From positions 59,183,984 through 59,247,983 of the forward strand of contig CM066313.1 in assembly GCA_033807775.1 (NCBI GenBank): DNA of 64,000 nucleotides, in the 5' to 3' direction. The notes below the pieces were generated by a model. It had not been told where the DNA came from and ran no database searches. It saw only the letters and a list, made by a program, of their open reading frames with translations. Position 1 is the first letter of the stretch. Every line of letters starts with the position of its first letter. Source of the stretch: Saussurea involucrata (Eukaryota; Streptophyta; Magnoliopsida; Asterales; Asteraceae). Positions 22,899 through 31,856 of the stretch are shown in pieces. The position numbers and the translations under genes were made by a program.

Positions 22899-24308
22899 AT
22901 GGTCAATACAAGAAGGAACAACGCGGCAGCGTCGCGAGCCGGGTCGGGGATTACTGAGGAGCGTATTAGGGAACTGATTGCTACTGAGGTTTCCCGCGCG
23001 ATCGGGGAGGCGATCCCCGAGATCATCACTGCTATTCGAGAGGAAGTGGTGATCCTACTGGAGGAGCGTATTGCAGCTATTCCACTGCCTGCGGAGGGTC
23101 ATCCCCGTAACCGAGAATTCCAATACCGGGATCTCTCCGCCTGTTCCCCGCCAGAATTTAAGGGAGACCTGGATCCGATTACCAGTATGCGATGGGTATC
23201 TGACATGGAGTTCGCATTTTTGACCAGTGGTTGCCCGGACAACCTAAAGGTCCGTTTTGCAGTAAATCTACTTCGTGACGGCGCGAAGGATTGGTGCGCC
23301 TCGGCATTGACGGCTGCCGAACGCACTACCTTGACCTGGAACGAGTTTGTCACTCGTTTCCGTGCAGAGTATGTACCGCCGGTAGAGATGGAGAGAATCG
23401 CTAAAGAATTCCTAGAGCTCACCCAGACAACAGAGACGGTAAAAGAGATGAACAGGAAATTTACCGAGATGGCATTATTCTGTCCTCAGTATGCCGCCTC
23501 GGAAGAGATGAAAATGTCAAGGTATAAAGATATGCTACGCACGGAGATCCGAGAATTTGTTAGCACGGCACAGTACACTTCGTTATCCGCCATGATGGAC
23601 GCCGCTCGAAGGAGGGAGCTCGAGCTGGAGACCCAAGCTAAGAAGCGGAAGGCGGCACAGCCAGTGACGCCCATCTCGGCAGCACCGAAGCGTTCGAGGT
23701 TTACAGATTCGCGTGCGGGTTCTGGGAGTGCCGGGTTTAAGCCCCGAGATACCGGAGTTAGGAGAGTTGAGGGGTGTTTTAAGTGTGGCCAACCCGGTCA
23801 CCTCAGCCGGGATTGTAAGGTTCCGTTAGTGGTTTGCTTCAACTGTAATCAGACGGGCCATGTAAGGGCCAACTGTCCTAGAGCAGGGGTAGCTATTGGG
23901 GGTGGAGCACAGAGGGCGCCTGGGAATGCCCCATTACGCATCACTGATGGTCGAGCTGGTCAGCCGGGGGCGGGAGCGGCTCAAGGTAGAGTTCATCAGT
24001 TGACGGTGGATGAGGCGCAAGCGACGCCTAAAGTGGTTACAGGTATATCCCTTTTTGCTTCTTTCTTCTTGTCTTTCCGTTCCATGTCATGTATTTATTT
24101 GTGGTTCAGCTATACGTTAGGAACGTTCCTAGTTAACTCGGTGCCTGCGGTTGTGACGTTTAATAGCGGGGCTACTCCCTCTTTTGTGTCTCGCACTTTT
24201 AGCGAGGGTTTGGGTCGAGTTGTAGGACGATTGAGTCATCCTCTTGTTGTCGAGGTGGCTGATGTTAGGACCTTGACGGTCACGGACGTGTTTCGCGTTG
24301 TACCCTAG
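22899..24308 (+). CDS. Gypsy-1 gag with zinc knuckles, running into protease
   Basis: A 469-codon frame from ATG 22899 (MVNTRRNNAAASRAG). The gypsy Retrotrans_gag core is at about residues 75-240 (FKGDLDPITSMRWVSDMEFAF, DWCASALTAAERTTLTWNEF, FRAEYVPPVEME). Two zinc knuckles, CFKCGQPGHLSRDC and CFNCNQTGHVRANC, bind genomic RNA. About residues 375-400 a hydrophobic stretch of 26 codons interrupts the sequence found in Gypsy-2 and is flanked by intron-like GT and AG (see separate entry). The protease follows with TFNSGATPSFVS, where the catalytic Asp expected before Ser-Gly is Asn. The frame breaks at TAG 24306-24308. Confidence 0.9.
   Translation: MVNTRRNNAAASRAGSGITEERIRELIATEVSRAIGEAIPEIITAIREEVVILLEERIAAIPLPAEGHPRNREFQYRDLSACSPPEFKGDLDPITSMRWVSDMEFAFLTSGCPDNLKVRFAVNLLRDGAKDWCASALTAAERTTLTWNEFVTRFRAEYVPPVEMERIAKEFLELTQTTETVKEMNRKFTEMALFCPQYAASEEMKMSRYKDMLRTEIREFVSTAQYTSLSAMMDAARRRELELETQAKKRKAAQPVTPISAAPKRSRFTDSRAGSGSAGFKPRDTGVRRVEGCFKCGQPGHLSRDCKVPLVVCFNCNQTGHVRANCPRAGVAIGGGAQRAPGNAPLRITDGRAGQPGAGAAQGRVHQLTVDEAQATPKVVTGISLFASFFLSFRSMSCIYLWFSYTLGTFLVNSVPAVVTFNSGATPSFVSRTFSEGLGRVVGRLSHPLVVEVADVRTLTVTDVFRVVP
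24043..24120 (+). other. possible 78-bp intron inside Gypsy-1 gag-protease
   Basis: Begins GTATAT and ends CGTTAG after a T/C-rich body. Joining the flanks gives VVTG then TFLVN, which matches VVTCTFLLNN in Gypsy-2 at the same site. The 78 bp are a multiple of three and free of stops, so gag stays open whether or not it is removed. The insert codes only for a hydrophobic run. Either a real intron or a simple insertion with lucky ends. Confidence 0.5.
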
Positions 24309-24523
24309 AGATCTCAGGAGTGCGGTTTCCCATTGACCTGATCCCGATTGCTATGCGGGAACTTTGTGTGATTGTGGGCATGGACTGGATGGATAAGTTT
24401 GACGCGGAGATTGTTTGTCGTCACAAACAAGTGCGAGTTCGAATCCCAAGCGGGGGAGAACTGTTAGTTCAGGGAGATTCGTCTAGGCAGACTACGGCCA
24501 TATGTTCGGCTGCGAGAGCTTGA
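24309..24523 (+). pseudogene. Gypsy-1 protease C-terminal fragment
   Basis: After a phase change, the frame with FPIDLIPIAMRELCVIVGMDWM continues the pepsin-like retroviral protease. Gypsy-2 has FSIDLIPIKLGSFDIVVGMDWL. With Asn replacing the active-site Asp upstream, this protease would be inactive even without the frame break. Confidence 0.8.
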
Positions 24524-24578
24524 AGGTGCCTCCAGCATAGTGGGCAGGGATACTTGGTTTATGTGATGGACACGCGAG

Positions 24579-24783
24579 TTGGGGAAGCGAAGGAGGCTGA
24601 ATAAGCTTACGGTAAAGGATCGTTATCCTTTGCCAAGGATTGACGATCTTTTCGACCAGTTGCAGGAACTTCTCGAAGAGGAGTTCATAAGTCCAAGTTC
24701 TCGATTCACCCGGGAGCTACAAAGGTGTACAGAGAATTGTGTGGAGGTTACTGGTGGCCCGGCATGAAGCGGGATGTTGCTAG
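24579..24783 (+). pseudogene. Gypsy-1 scrambled RT fragment joined to integrase zinc finger
   Basis: Only about 45 codons of RT remain, in the wrong order: LNKLTVKDRYPLPRIDDLFDQ, which normally lies downstream, precedes ELLEEEFISPSS, which normally lies about 40 residues upstream. The two fragments meet at a shared LQ. From 24,700 another frame reads the integrase zinc-binding motif (YWWPGMKRDVARCVEVCMTCRKVKAE). The RT fingers, the YxDD box and all RNase H are missing. Confidence 0.85.
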
Positions 24784-25831
24784 ATGTGTGGAGGTATGTA
24801 TGACCTGTCGGAAGGTCAAAGCGGAATCGTTGACCGTCTGACCAAGAGTGCACACTTCTTGGCCATCAGGGAGAGCTCCTCGGCGGAGAAGCTTGCGGAG
24901 GTGTTTGTGCGTGAGATCGTGGCCAGGCACGGGGTGCCAGTTTCGATTGTATCCGATAGGGATACTCGTTTACCTCTCGGTTTTGGGAGAAGTTCCAGTC
25001 GGAGATGGGTACACGATTACACTTTAGCACGGCCTTTCATCCACAGACGGACGGGCAGAGCGAGCGAACCATTCAGACCCTCGAGGATATGCTTCGAGCT
25101 TGTGTCATCGATTTTGGAGCTAGTTGGGATCAGTACTTACCCTTGGCGGAATTTTCTACAACAACAGCTACCACTCTAGTATTGGCATGCCGCCATACGA
25201 GTTGTTGTACGGTAGGAAATGCAGGACGCCCGTTTGTTGGGGCGAGGTGGGGCATCGGGTATTAGGGAGTACTGACATCGTGTTGAAGACGACGGAGACA
25301 ATTCAGATGGTGCGGGATCGTTTGGTTACTGTACAGAGTCGGCAAAAGAGCTACGCCGACAAAAGGCGATCCGACTTGGAGTTTCAGGTGGGTGATTATG
25401 TATTGTTGAAGGTTTCACCCTGGAGAGGGGTGATCCGGTTTCGTAAGCGGGGGGAGCTAGGGCCTCGCTATATTGGGCTTTACCGGATCATCGCCCACGT
25501 GGGGAAAGTGGCTTACCGGTTGGAGTTACCGGAGGAACTGAACTTGATTCACAACACCTTCCACGTTTCGCAATTGCGGAAGTGTGTGATGAATGAGTCT
25601 ATAGTAGTACCGCTCGAAGATATTCAGATCGACGAGAGGCTTAATTACGTGGAAAATCCAGTTGCTATTCTTGACAGGAGGACGAGAACCTCGCGGAACA
25701 AGGTTGTTGGTTTGGTGGAGGTTCAATGGAGACACCGAAAGGGTTCCGAGTGGACTTGGGAACCTGAAGCGGAGATGCGAGAGAATTATCCGGAGCTGTT
25801 TGCGGGTGTAGACTTCGGGGACGAAGTCTAA
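24784..25831 (+). pseudogene. Gypsy-1 integrase core and C-terminal chromodomain-like end
   Basis: Integrase inserts cDNA into the genome. The open part starts at VDRLTKSAHFLAI. The segment carrying the first catalytic Asp (MDF.TKLP in Gypsy-2) is absent. VSDRDTR keeps the second Asp, and TDGQSERTIQTLEDMLRACVIDFG keeps the Glu. Frames change near 24,970 and again near 25,150. The last 200 residues are intact: YADKRRSDLEFQVGDYVLLKVSPW, GPRYIG, HNTFHVSQLRK, and a chromodomain-like VEVQWRHRKGSEWTWEPE that in related elements contacts heterochromatin. Stop TAA at 25829-25831 is 17 bp before the LTR. Confidence 0.9.
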
Positions 25832-25834
25832 TTC

Positions 25835-25848
25835 AAGCGGGGGAGAGT
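25835..25848 (+). promoter_or_regulatory. Gypsy-1 polypurine tract
   Basis: AAGCGGGGGAGAGT immediately before the TGTAAAG start of the 3' LTR. Confidence 0.85.
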
Positions 25849-28152
25849 TGTAAAGCCCGTGTCCCGGTACATATTTTATTTATTAATTATTCTAATTATT
25901 GTTAATATTTTAGTTAACGAGGTTTAGTCGAATCGGACCAAAAGGTTAATTGTGACAACTCTTGGGTTCTTGCAAGGAAAGGGATAAGTTAAGGGGCTAG
26001 TAGGGACTTCCACCCAAAGTTTGGAAAGGGGTCAGCCCAAGGGTTTCCCTATCCCCCTTCCCCTTCGGTTTCACAGTAGCACCACCCCAATCGCAAGTCA
26101 TTCTCCCCATCCCCTTCCCATTGTTGTCACCGGCGAAGTGAGTGCAAGAGAAAGAGAGAGAGATCGACGAGGAAGAAGAAAATCGAAAGGGAAAGAGAGG
26201 GTGGTCGCCGACCGGAGGAGAGAAAGGGAGGAGGCTGCCGCCGCGTGGTTGCCGGAAAAAGAGAGGAAGAAGACGTCGGGTTTGGTCGGAAAAGAAGAGA
26301 AAGGAGACGCGGTGAGGTAGTTCCGTTTAATCTTTTTCGGTTGTTCTTTTGTTGTCTAAGCACCGCCGTAAACCGCCACCACCGCCACCGGAGGCGGCAG
26401 TGGGTGGTGCTCGGATGCTGCCCAGCGTGGCATGGCCCTTGTCTCAGTAAGCTTGTAGGTTTCCGGGTCTGTTTGATTAAGACATGGCTTAATGGTGTAA
26501 AAATTCAATAGTTATCTTTTTATGTAATTTTTAGTGTTCTGTCCAGTTCTTCAATCGTGCGTAACTTTTCCGTCATAACTCCGATTGAGCCGAAATTGGT
26601 ACCCACGGTTCCAGTACGGGGTCGGTCACGTTTTCCGTGTTTTAGCGGAAAACTGGTTCAGCCTCTAGCTAGGTGAAAAAGTGGTCGCAAGTTTGGTATT
26701 TTGTCATTTTATGTGAATGTCGATTTTCTGCCACTGTTTTGTCGTGGCCGTAACTTTTTACTCGTAACTCGGATTGATATGAAATCGGTGGCCGAAGTTC
26801 ACTAATCGAGTCAGGAAAGTTTTTCGTGTTTTGCCGAAAGTCTGTTTAGGCCTGTAGCTGGGCCGTATGGGGCTGTTTATACAGTCTGGTCCGAAAAACT
26901 TCCAACTTTCTGTCCCTGTTTTGTTTTACGCATAACTCTTGCTTGGAATGTCGGTTTGGGATGGGACTGGTGCCAAAAGTTTCGTTTCGGAGTCTATTAA
27001 GTTCCTCTGTTTTGTGGAAAGACCAATTCGGACCATAGCTAGGGCGAAGTTGCCATGTTGTACTGAAAGGTCCGGGTGTTCGCTGTTCTGCGACGCGTTT
27101 TTGTAAAATCTATAGTAAATCGTAGAAAAATAGTTAGGACGCGTGCGATACGTCCCTGAAACCGTAAGACTTAGAACTTCGTAATTATGAATTTTAATTT
27201 CTGTATTTATCAGTTTTAAGGGGGTAAAACAGGTCCCGAACAGACCCGTAATTTCTAATAAAAAGCTGGAATTTTAGTCGTTTGAAAACTAGTAAACGTG
27301 TTATGGGTCGGGACTCTCCTTTGACTTTTATCACGTATTTAGGTGGGAGAAAGTGAAGAAGATTGCCGTGTTGGTGTTGCGTTTGTGAGCACGTTGCTTA
27401 GCCTTGAGGTGAGTTCTCTCACCGCGTAGTTAGGAATTTCATGTATGTCGTTATTTTGTGTTACGTGTGATTACGTGTATTTATGTGCTTACGTGAACTA
27501 GATGGGATGTGATAACTGGTTGTGATTTATTAGATTCGTATGTGGAATATATATATGCATGTGTACACCTCGGTGGGACTGAGGGGCTCGGTGGGACCGA
27601 GGGCTTGGTGGGACTAAGCTAGTACAACAATTTTTACTCGGTGGGACCGAGGGCTCGGTGGGACTGAGCTTGTATTAATTACTCGGTGGGACCGAGGGCT
27701 CGGTGGGACTGAGCTTATATTAATGTATTTTGTGTACTCGGTGGGACCGAGGTTCGTGCTTATATAATAAACATTATGTGGTTTGATATTCGTGGTGATG
27801 GTGATGTTGCCTACTTGCGAGTAGGGGCGATATGCGTGGGGTTGCTACCTACGCGCGTGATTGAATTCACTAAGCGTTTAGCTTACCCTTTCCCAATGTG
27901 TTGTTATTTCAGGTGCGGGCGGCAGTCGGGCGTGACAGTACACACATGGAGCGCGGAGTGTCAAATATTATTAATTTTTCACTTTTGAACCCTTGAATTT
28001 AGTTATGAAATTTTCCGCTGCATGAACTTTGTTGATGGTTTGAAGTAATGACGTTAATTTTATTTAAGACGTGAATTATTAAATCATGGTTGTTTTAATG
28101 AAATGTATGTTTTAAAAATTTTAAATTTCCTTGTAATTTTTGGGACGTTACA
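25849..28152 (+). mobile_element. Gypsy-1 3' LTR
   Basis: 2,304 bp, same length as the 5' LTR. Visible differences from it cluster in the first 450 bp: one at about 25,932, two at about 26,044, and three at about 26,209-26,218. The rest appears identical. Confidence 0.95.
27566..27754 (+). repeat. hairpin repeat array in Gypsy-1 3' LTR
   Basis: Second copy of the eight-unit CTCGGTGGGACCGAG array seen in the 5' LTR. Confidence 0.9.
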
Positions 28153-29364
28153 GTTCGTGATCAATCGCCCCAGTTCACACTAGACACCCTACAGAGGAAT
28201 TCGTTTCCTCTGCCACGCACACATTAGGACCAAAACTTATTTCAGAGAGAAGTAGTGAGCACAGAGACGAAGAGACTCTAGACAAGTCTCCTAGTCAACA
28301 GAAGGACATTCCAATACCCACCTCTAGAGTGGATTTGGACACTGTTCTTCACATAACTTCTGTAGAGATCGAAACTCGGGTTTCTTCTCGAGGATCAGAA
28401 GGAAATCCTTCCACCCCCATCGTCCAAACAAGGGTGAACGAAGGTGTCCCAGGAACAGGGACTCACTCTGGAGACGAATGTGTTCCTACAGAGGTTACAC
28501 AAGGAACACAAGTATCAAGGGATGAGTTCCAAACCCTTGTCACCTCTGTGAACCAAACAATAAAAGAGTTGCAAAGCTCTTTCAAATCCTTTGCAGAGAC
28601 AACATCTACGGCTATCCTGAATCTGAACACCAAAATGGACAATCTGTCCACAGAGGTAAAAACCGCCATCTCAGATATGAAGTCTTCTGCCGAAACTACT
28701 GCCAAAGCTACAGCCACTTCTGCCGCTCAAGAATTCGGAACAACTGCAACTTCTGCGTTCAGGGACTCTGTCAAAAACTTCCTTGAACAAATGAATACGC
28801 AATCCAACAGAGCAGAGGGCATTACTCCTGCAGATTTACAGAATGCCCTTTCACAAGTACAAGCAGAGGCAATACGCAACACGACAATGATGCAGCCAAA
28901 AGACTACATGACCAGAGCACAGCTAACAAAGCTCGGACAGAACGTCATAAACCAGGTCACGGAAGTCATTGTCTCCTTCACAACAGCAAATGCCAACTAT
29001 GTCAAGGAGTTCAGAAAGAGTGTCGGCATAATGCGTTTCAAAACTGAAGCAGAGCTTGCGACACTAATTGGCCTCTGCGATGATGTCTGTGAAAAGTTAA
29101 TGGCAGCAGGAGCAGAATTACCGAAGAAACCCAAAGCTTCTTGCAGAGCAGAGGGTAGTTCTGATAAAAGTCAGGATGATTCTGATGATGATCAGATAAT
29201 CCTGAGGGGGAGAATCGGGAGAAAGCTACGAGCAGAGGAATACAAGGTCCACAAATCGCAGCAGAACCAATCAGCCAAGCCCCTCCAGAACAAACCCAAC
29301 AACAACAAACTCAACAAACCACAGAGACAACACCCATCTCTGTGGAATCATCTCCTGAAGAAAC
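28153..29364 (+). pseudogene. Copia-2 ORF3, middle linker (between Gypsy-1 and Nonaut-1)
   Basis: ORF3 resumes after the GTTCG duplication. The start keeps the earlier frame for a few codons, then a stop and phase change occur, and 28329 to the Nonaut-1 insertion is open. The protein is Ser/Thr/Ala/Glu-rich with a likely coiled coil near 28,520-28,800 (SRDEFQTLVTSVNQTIKEL, comparable to TRAEFESFCDSINNSLNEY in Copia-1) and an acidic DDSDDDQ patch. GTG at 28329 is only an open-frame limit, not a real start. The frame ends inside Nonaut-1. Confidence 0.65.
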
Positions 29365-29610
29365 TGTTAGTGCAATATGTCTTCAAGGTTTAAATATAGA
29401 AAGGTCAAAGTCAAAGTCAATGTAATGAGTTGTATTGTGTTGTTTTCACCTTGTAATGTGTTTAGTATAAATAGCTTAGTTGTAGTTTGTTAGAAGAAGG
29501 TCTCTCATAACTCATAACTCATATCCTTAGAGAGCTTGTAACAGTGTTCTTGATCAATGAGATGACAGATTCACAACTTCTCTATCTTGATTGATCTTTA
29601 GGGATTAACA
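29365..29610 (+). mobile_element. Nonaut-1 5' LTR
   Basis: 246 bp, TGTTAGTGCA to GATTAACA, with TATA box TATAAATA at 29466-29473. Identical to the 3' LTR apart from A/T in the ATCAATGAGATG region. Confidence 0.95.
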
Positions 29611-29624
29611 ATTGGTATCAGAGC
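29611..29624 (+). promoter_or_regulatory. Nonaut-1 primer-binding site (tRNA-Met)
   Basis: ATTGGTATCAGAGC directly after the 5' LTR. Confidence 0.92.
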
Positions 29625-30566
29625 AGGATCAGATTTAGAGAGTGTTTTTCAGTGATCATACACAAATTTTGGTGAAGATCTTCAAGAAAATTTGATTGAT
29701 TTCTTGATTTTTTTTCAAGAAATCTCGTTTTCTTGAAATTTTTTCAAACATTTCTGTTTGTGATCGAATTGCTTCAAATTTGGTATCATTAGATTCGTCA
29801 TCAGATTTGGAACAAGGTTAAAGAAGGATTCGAAGGCTGATTTCATTGATTTGAGGTTTAATTTTGAAGATCTGGGATATTTTGTTTTCGAACTCGTTAT
29901 TCTGATCGATCGACAAGATTTGCAATTCAGTGGTTTTCAGAGGTTGTTGTTCAAAGATAAATTGTTCAGACTTTGTTTTCGAGCTTTTCTGTGAAGTTTC
30001 ATGCAAATTCATTCAGATTTCAGACGTTTTTTGACTGTTTTGTGAAGTTTTCGCAAGACTCATAGAAGTTTTCACAACATTCATCAAGCTTTTCGCAAGT
30101 TCATCCTGTTTGAAGTTCATTTGATTCCAAGTGTGACTTTTCGCAACTCGAAGTCACGAGAACAGTGACTTTTCGCAATCCAAAGGCACGAAAACAGATA
30201 CTTTTCGCAACCTAAAGGAACGAGAACAATGACTTTTCGCAAACCATTGTCACGCAAACCTCAGACCTCTTTAAATTTTTCCAAGTCTAGTTTTCGCAAC
30301 CGTTGATTGCGAAAACTTTGACTTTTCGTGTCTTCAGCTTACGCAAACCTGTGGTTTTCACAACTGTTGGTTGCGAAAACTGACACTTAGTCGATTTTTT
30401 TTCTCTGTTCATTTCAGACGTTTTAAATAAAAAAAAGTTTTAGATAAATTTTTTTTATCTGTTCATTTTGAGAAATTTTTTAATAATGAAAATTTGTCTA
30501 TAGTGTATTTCATACATTTTAAGAGTTTTTCAAGAAAAAGTTTTATATAAATTTTTTTAGATCACG
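29625..30566 (+). other. Nonaut-1 leader with 32-bp tandem repeats
   Basis: AT-rich untranslated leader. From about 30,130 to 30,380 CTTTTCGCAA recurs at 30137, 30169, 30201 and 30233, an exact 32-bp period, with weaker copies on to 30,380. No coding potential is seen. Confidence 0.75.
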
Positions 30567-31856
30567 ATGGCTTATCAAGCTTCAGGTAATCGTCCTCCGA
30601 TGCTTAACAAGGATTCGGATTTTGTGAAATGGACGGTCGACTTCATGGATTTCATTTCGAGAAGATAAAATGGAGATTTAATGATAAAATCTTTCATCGA
30701 AGGTCCGTTGATCCTTTATAAACGGGAAGAAGAGAATAAAAGAAAGAAAGCTATTAAGGACGCCTCGAACTACTTGATTCTTGCACTTTCACAACACATT
30801 TATAAACGCGTTGGAGCTTTCAAAAACAACCCGATGCTTTTGTGGAATGAATTAACGAAGCTTATGCATGGATCAAAGGTTGAATTCAAGAGAAAAGAAG
30901 AGGAGAAAGTTGAAAGGGAAGATAATAAAGAGAAGATTATCGAGCTTACAAAGAAGTTGCAAGAGATGGAAAATCTTTTGAGTATGGAAAGAGAAGATTT
31001 CAAGAAAGAAAGAATGGGTCTTGCTAAAAGAGTTTCGGATCTTGAAAAGGAACTGAAGATGAAGACTAAAGCTTGTGAAGATAACAAAGCTTTTGAACTC
31101 CAATTTCAAAGACTTTCCAAGCAGAACTCAGATTTTCAGAAAGTCTTATTTTTAGAGAAAGAAAAATTGGAGAAGGAAAGACTTGTGTTTGAAGAGAAAA
31201 GGAAAGATTTTGAAGTTATAAATGGAAAGTTGTCAGAGAAAATTTCTGAGCTTCAAAATGAGTTAGATAAGGAAAGTGAAGAGCTTGAAAAGATGAAGAA
31301 AGCTGATTTTCAGGCCAGGTGCATTAAAGACGATTTTTCTAAAGAGAGGAAGATATTTCGACAAGAAATTCATAAACTCACAAAGAATTTGGCGGGTTTA
31401 TCTATAGATATCATGAAGGAAAAGAGGGTGAATTGTGATATTCGGAAGAAGCTCGAGTTGATGACAAACGAACGAAATGCCTTAAAAGACAAAGTGAGGT
31501 TGTTCAACAACTCCGAGTATTTTTCAGAATGTCCGATGCGTCCTTCTAACATTTTCTACGAGCATTATGTGGATATGTCTTCCAAATACTATGCTGATCT
31601 TCCTTCCTACAAAAGAGTCAACATGCAATGGAAGGTAAAAGGTAAATTTCCTGGAAAAGATGTACCAAAATCATCATTTCCAAATAAGAATTTTACAACG
31701 AAAGTTAATTCTTTTGTTAATTCTTATTGCGGAAATAATGATTTTGTTAATAATAATTATGTTCAATATTGGTATGGTACTTACCATTTTCCTTCTTATA
31801 GAGCTCCGCTTAACGTGTCAGGACCCAAGACTAGTTGGGTACCAAAATCTACTTAA
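30567..31856 (+). pseudogene. Nonaut-1 gag-like coiled-coil protein
   Basis: ATG 30567 starts MAYQASGNRPPMLNKDS, a copia gag-type opening. TAA at 30666-30668 interrupts without changing phase, and 30681-31856 is open. Early residues resemble copia gag (LILALSQHIYKRV, LLWNELTKLMHGSK). Then comes a long Lys/Glu/Leu coiled coil (about 30,890-31,490), and a conserved tail YKRVNMQWKVKGKF ending GPKTSWVPKST, the motif that precedes the protease in full copia elements. There is no zinc knuckle. Likely role: particle or RNA packaging protein supplied in cis, or just a relic. Compare Nonaut-2. Confidence 0.8.

Larger units (their letters stand above)
19798..28152 (+). mobile_element. Gypsy-1: young, internally deleted chromovirus-like element (8,355 bp)
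   Basis: Two 2,304-bp LTRs of equal length enclose a 3,747-bp interior, with GTTCG TSD. By eye I find six substitutions between the LTRs (about 0.26 percent), so insertion was recent. The interior keeps gag but has lost most of RT and all RNase H and carries damaged protease and integrase. It therefore could not copy itself and was probably mobilised by a relative. Long LTRs, tRNA-Met PBS and the chromodomain-like integrase end suggest the Tekay/Del group, as an inference. Confidence 0.95.
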
